64,000 nt of DNA from contig NZ_CP046172.1 in assembly GCF_011801145.1 (NCBI RefSeq), positions 4,836,001-4,900,000 of the forward strand, read 5' to 3'. The stretch comes from Nocardia arthritidis (lineage in GTDB: Bacteria > Actinomycetota > Actinomycetes > Mycobacteriales > Mycobacteriaceae). A program made the translations under genes and the position numbers. Below, one piece after another: positions 63,127 to 64,000 of this stretch; the first letter of the stretch is position 1; each line of letters opens with the position of its first letter. A model generated the notes under the pieces. It did no database searches and was not told where the DNA came from. It worked only from the letters and a program-made list of their open reading frames with translations.

Positions 63127-64000
63127 ATGGCGAATACCGCACACCGGGCGTTGCGACTGCTGTCGCTGCTGGGATCGGGACGGTGCTGGCCGCTGCGCGA
63201 GCTGGCCGCCCGGCTCGGCGCCAGCGAACGCACCGTCCGCCGCGATATCGAAACCCTGCGCCTGCTCGACTACCCGATCACCACCGTCCACGGCCCCGAC
63301 GGCGGTTATCGGCTCGGCGCCGGGCACACCCTGCCGCCGCTGCTGTTCGACAACGACCAGGCCCTCGCGGTCGCGGTGGCCCTGCAGACCGCGCCGAGCA
63401 CGGTATTCGGGCTCGGGGACGATGCGGCGCGGGCGCTGGCCACGCTGCATCAGGTGATGCCGCCCGCCCTGCGGGCATCGATGGAATCCCTGCGCCTGAC
63501 CCGGTTGCGGAACTACTGGGAGTTCCCCGCGCCGCCCATCGATCCGGCCGCGCTGACCGTGGTCGGCACGGCGGTGCGGCGCCGTCACCTACTCGTCGTC
63601 GAGACATTGCGGCCCGACGGCACCCGCCCCGAACCCGGAGAACCCGACTTCCTGCCCGCGCATCGGGTCGAGCCGCATCACCTGGTCGTCTGGGCCGCGC
63701 GGTGGTACCTGGTCGCCTACGACCGCACCGACGGCGAATGGCAGGTGCGGCGCGTCGATCGATTGCACGCCCGCCCCACCACGCAGCCTTTCCGAGCCCG
63801 CGACCTACCCGGCGATGACCTCGCCCAGTTCGTGATGAGCACCCACAACCGCGGCGACACACCCGCTCCCTGGCCGTGTACCGGCACCGCCCGGCTCGAC
63901 CTGCCCGCTCATATCGTGGCCCGCTGGGCGCCGGGCGGCTCCGTCGTGGAATATCTGGATGCCGAGCACTGTCGGCTCACGCTCGGCGCCTGGTCCTGGG
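63127..64000 (+). CDS. HTH/WYL-domain transcriptional regulator (runs off window end)
   Basis: ATG at 63127 opens 291 codons to the window edge. The N-terminal winged helix is HRALRLLSLLGSGRCWPLRE, then RLGASERTVRRDIETLRLLD and YRLGAGHTLPPLLFDNDQAL. The WYL-type domain follows with VEPHHLVVWAARWYLVAYDR (here WYLVAYD) and RVDRLHARPT. WYL domains sense a ligand, often linked to stress or defence. Divergent from the monooxygenase gene, a common regulator-target arrangement. Incomplete; the C-terminus is missing. Confidence 0.9.
   Translation, partial: MANTAHRALRLLSLLGSGRCWPLRELAARLGASERTVRRDIETLRLLDYPITTVHGPDGGYRLGAGHTLPPLLFDNDQALAVAVALQTAPSTVFGLGDDAARALATLHQVMPPALRASMESLRLTRLRNYWEFPAPPIDPAALTVVGTAVRRRHLLVVETLRPDGTRPEPGEPDFLPAHRVEPHHLVVWAARWYLVAYDRTDGEWQVRRVDRLHARPTTQPFRARDLPGDDLAQFVMSTHNRGDTPAPWPCTGTARLDLPAHIVARWAPGGSVVEYLDAEHCRLTLGAWSW

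Noticed and set aside
63183-63818. Plus-strand open frame of 211 codons in another frame of the last gene
   Set aside because: The frame from the ATG at 63127 has clear HTH and WYL motifs; this one is a shadow.

Overview
The window looks like chromosomal DNA of a high-GC actinomycete of the Mycobacteriales, most likely Nocardia or a close relative. This is inferred from the very high GC third-position usage, the mycobacterial-type nuo operon preceded by a response-regulator-like gene, the ECF41 and ECF42 sigma factor genes, two methyltransferases of the mycobacterial/nocardial leucine-carboxyl-methyltransferase-like family, F420/LLM-type oxidoreductases and a LexA box of actinobacterial type. 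I saw no tRNA, rRNA, CRISPR array, insertion sequence or prophage.

Layout. 1-11.1 kb (minus): respiratory complex I genes nuoA-B-C-D-E-F-G-(HI)-J-K-L, tightly overlapping, with nuoH and nuoI read as one 605-codon gene, and a CRP-like palindrome upstream of nuoA. 11.3-15.6 kb: a response-regulator-like gene, then a plus-strand operon of a flavoprotein-like protein, a small membrane protein and a zinc-ribbon/FHA protein. 15.7-20.4 kb: a SAM methyltransferase, a LysR regulator, a flavoprotein/ECF41 sigma pair and a decayed methyltransferase. 20.4-23.9 kb: an XRE regulator/flavoprotein pair, small unknown genes and an SRPBCC protein. 23.8-27.9 kb: a Cmx-like exporter, an APH-like kinase, an aminoglycoside-nucleotidyltransferase-like protein and a methyltransferase.

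27.9-33.6 kb: a compact Calvin-cycle operon (red-type RuBisCO cbbL-cbbS, activase cbbX, fructose bisphosphatase, phosphoribulokinase), divergent from a winged-helix regulator/membrane protein pair. 33.6-42.5 kb: an epimerase-like protein, a thiolase, a perforin-like (MACPF) protein behind a gene broken by an in-frame TAG, a LexA-controlled DNA polymerase IV, a HEAT-like protein and a berberine-bridge-type oxidoreductase. 42.5-49.4 kb: a PPOX-fold protein, then a minus-strand operon of a Sel1-repeat/zinc-ribbon/membrane protein, a GrpE-like factor, an unusual 830-residue Hsp70 and a SET-domain protein.

49.6-55 kb: a DUF6010-like membrane protein, an AraC/GlxA regulator, a second winged-helix/membrane pair, an ECF42 sigma with its YCII partner, and a DoxX-like protein. 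55-58.9 kb (minus): a run ending in a GNAT acetyltransferase and a divergent IF-1 paralogue, preceded by a 19-codon leader peptide and a hairpin that covers the GNAT ribosome-binding site, which has the form of a translational attenuator. 59.3-64 kb: an LLM oxidoreductase, a CGNR regulator divergent from an alpha/beta hydrolase, and an FAD monooxygenase divergent from a WYL regulator that runs off the end.

The most unusual systems are the Hsp70/GrpE-like/Sel1/SET operon, the GNAT/IF-1 operon with its apparent attenuator, the NuoH-NuoI fusion and the perforin-like protein. All functional assignments are by reading motifs; no database search was run.
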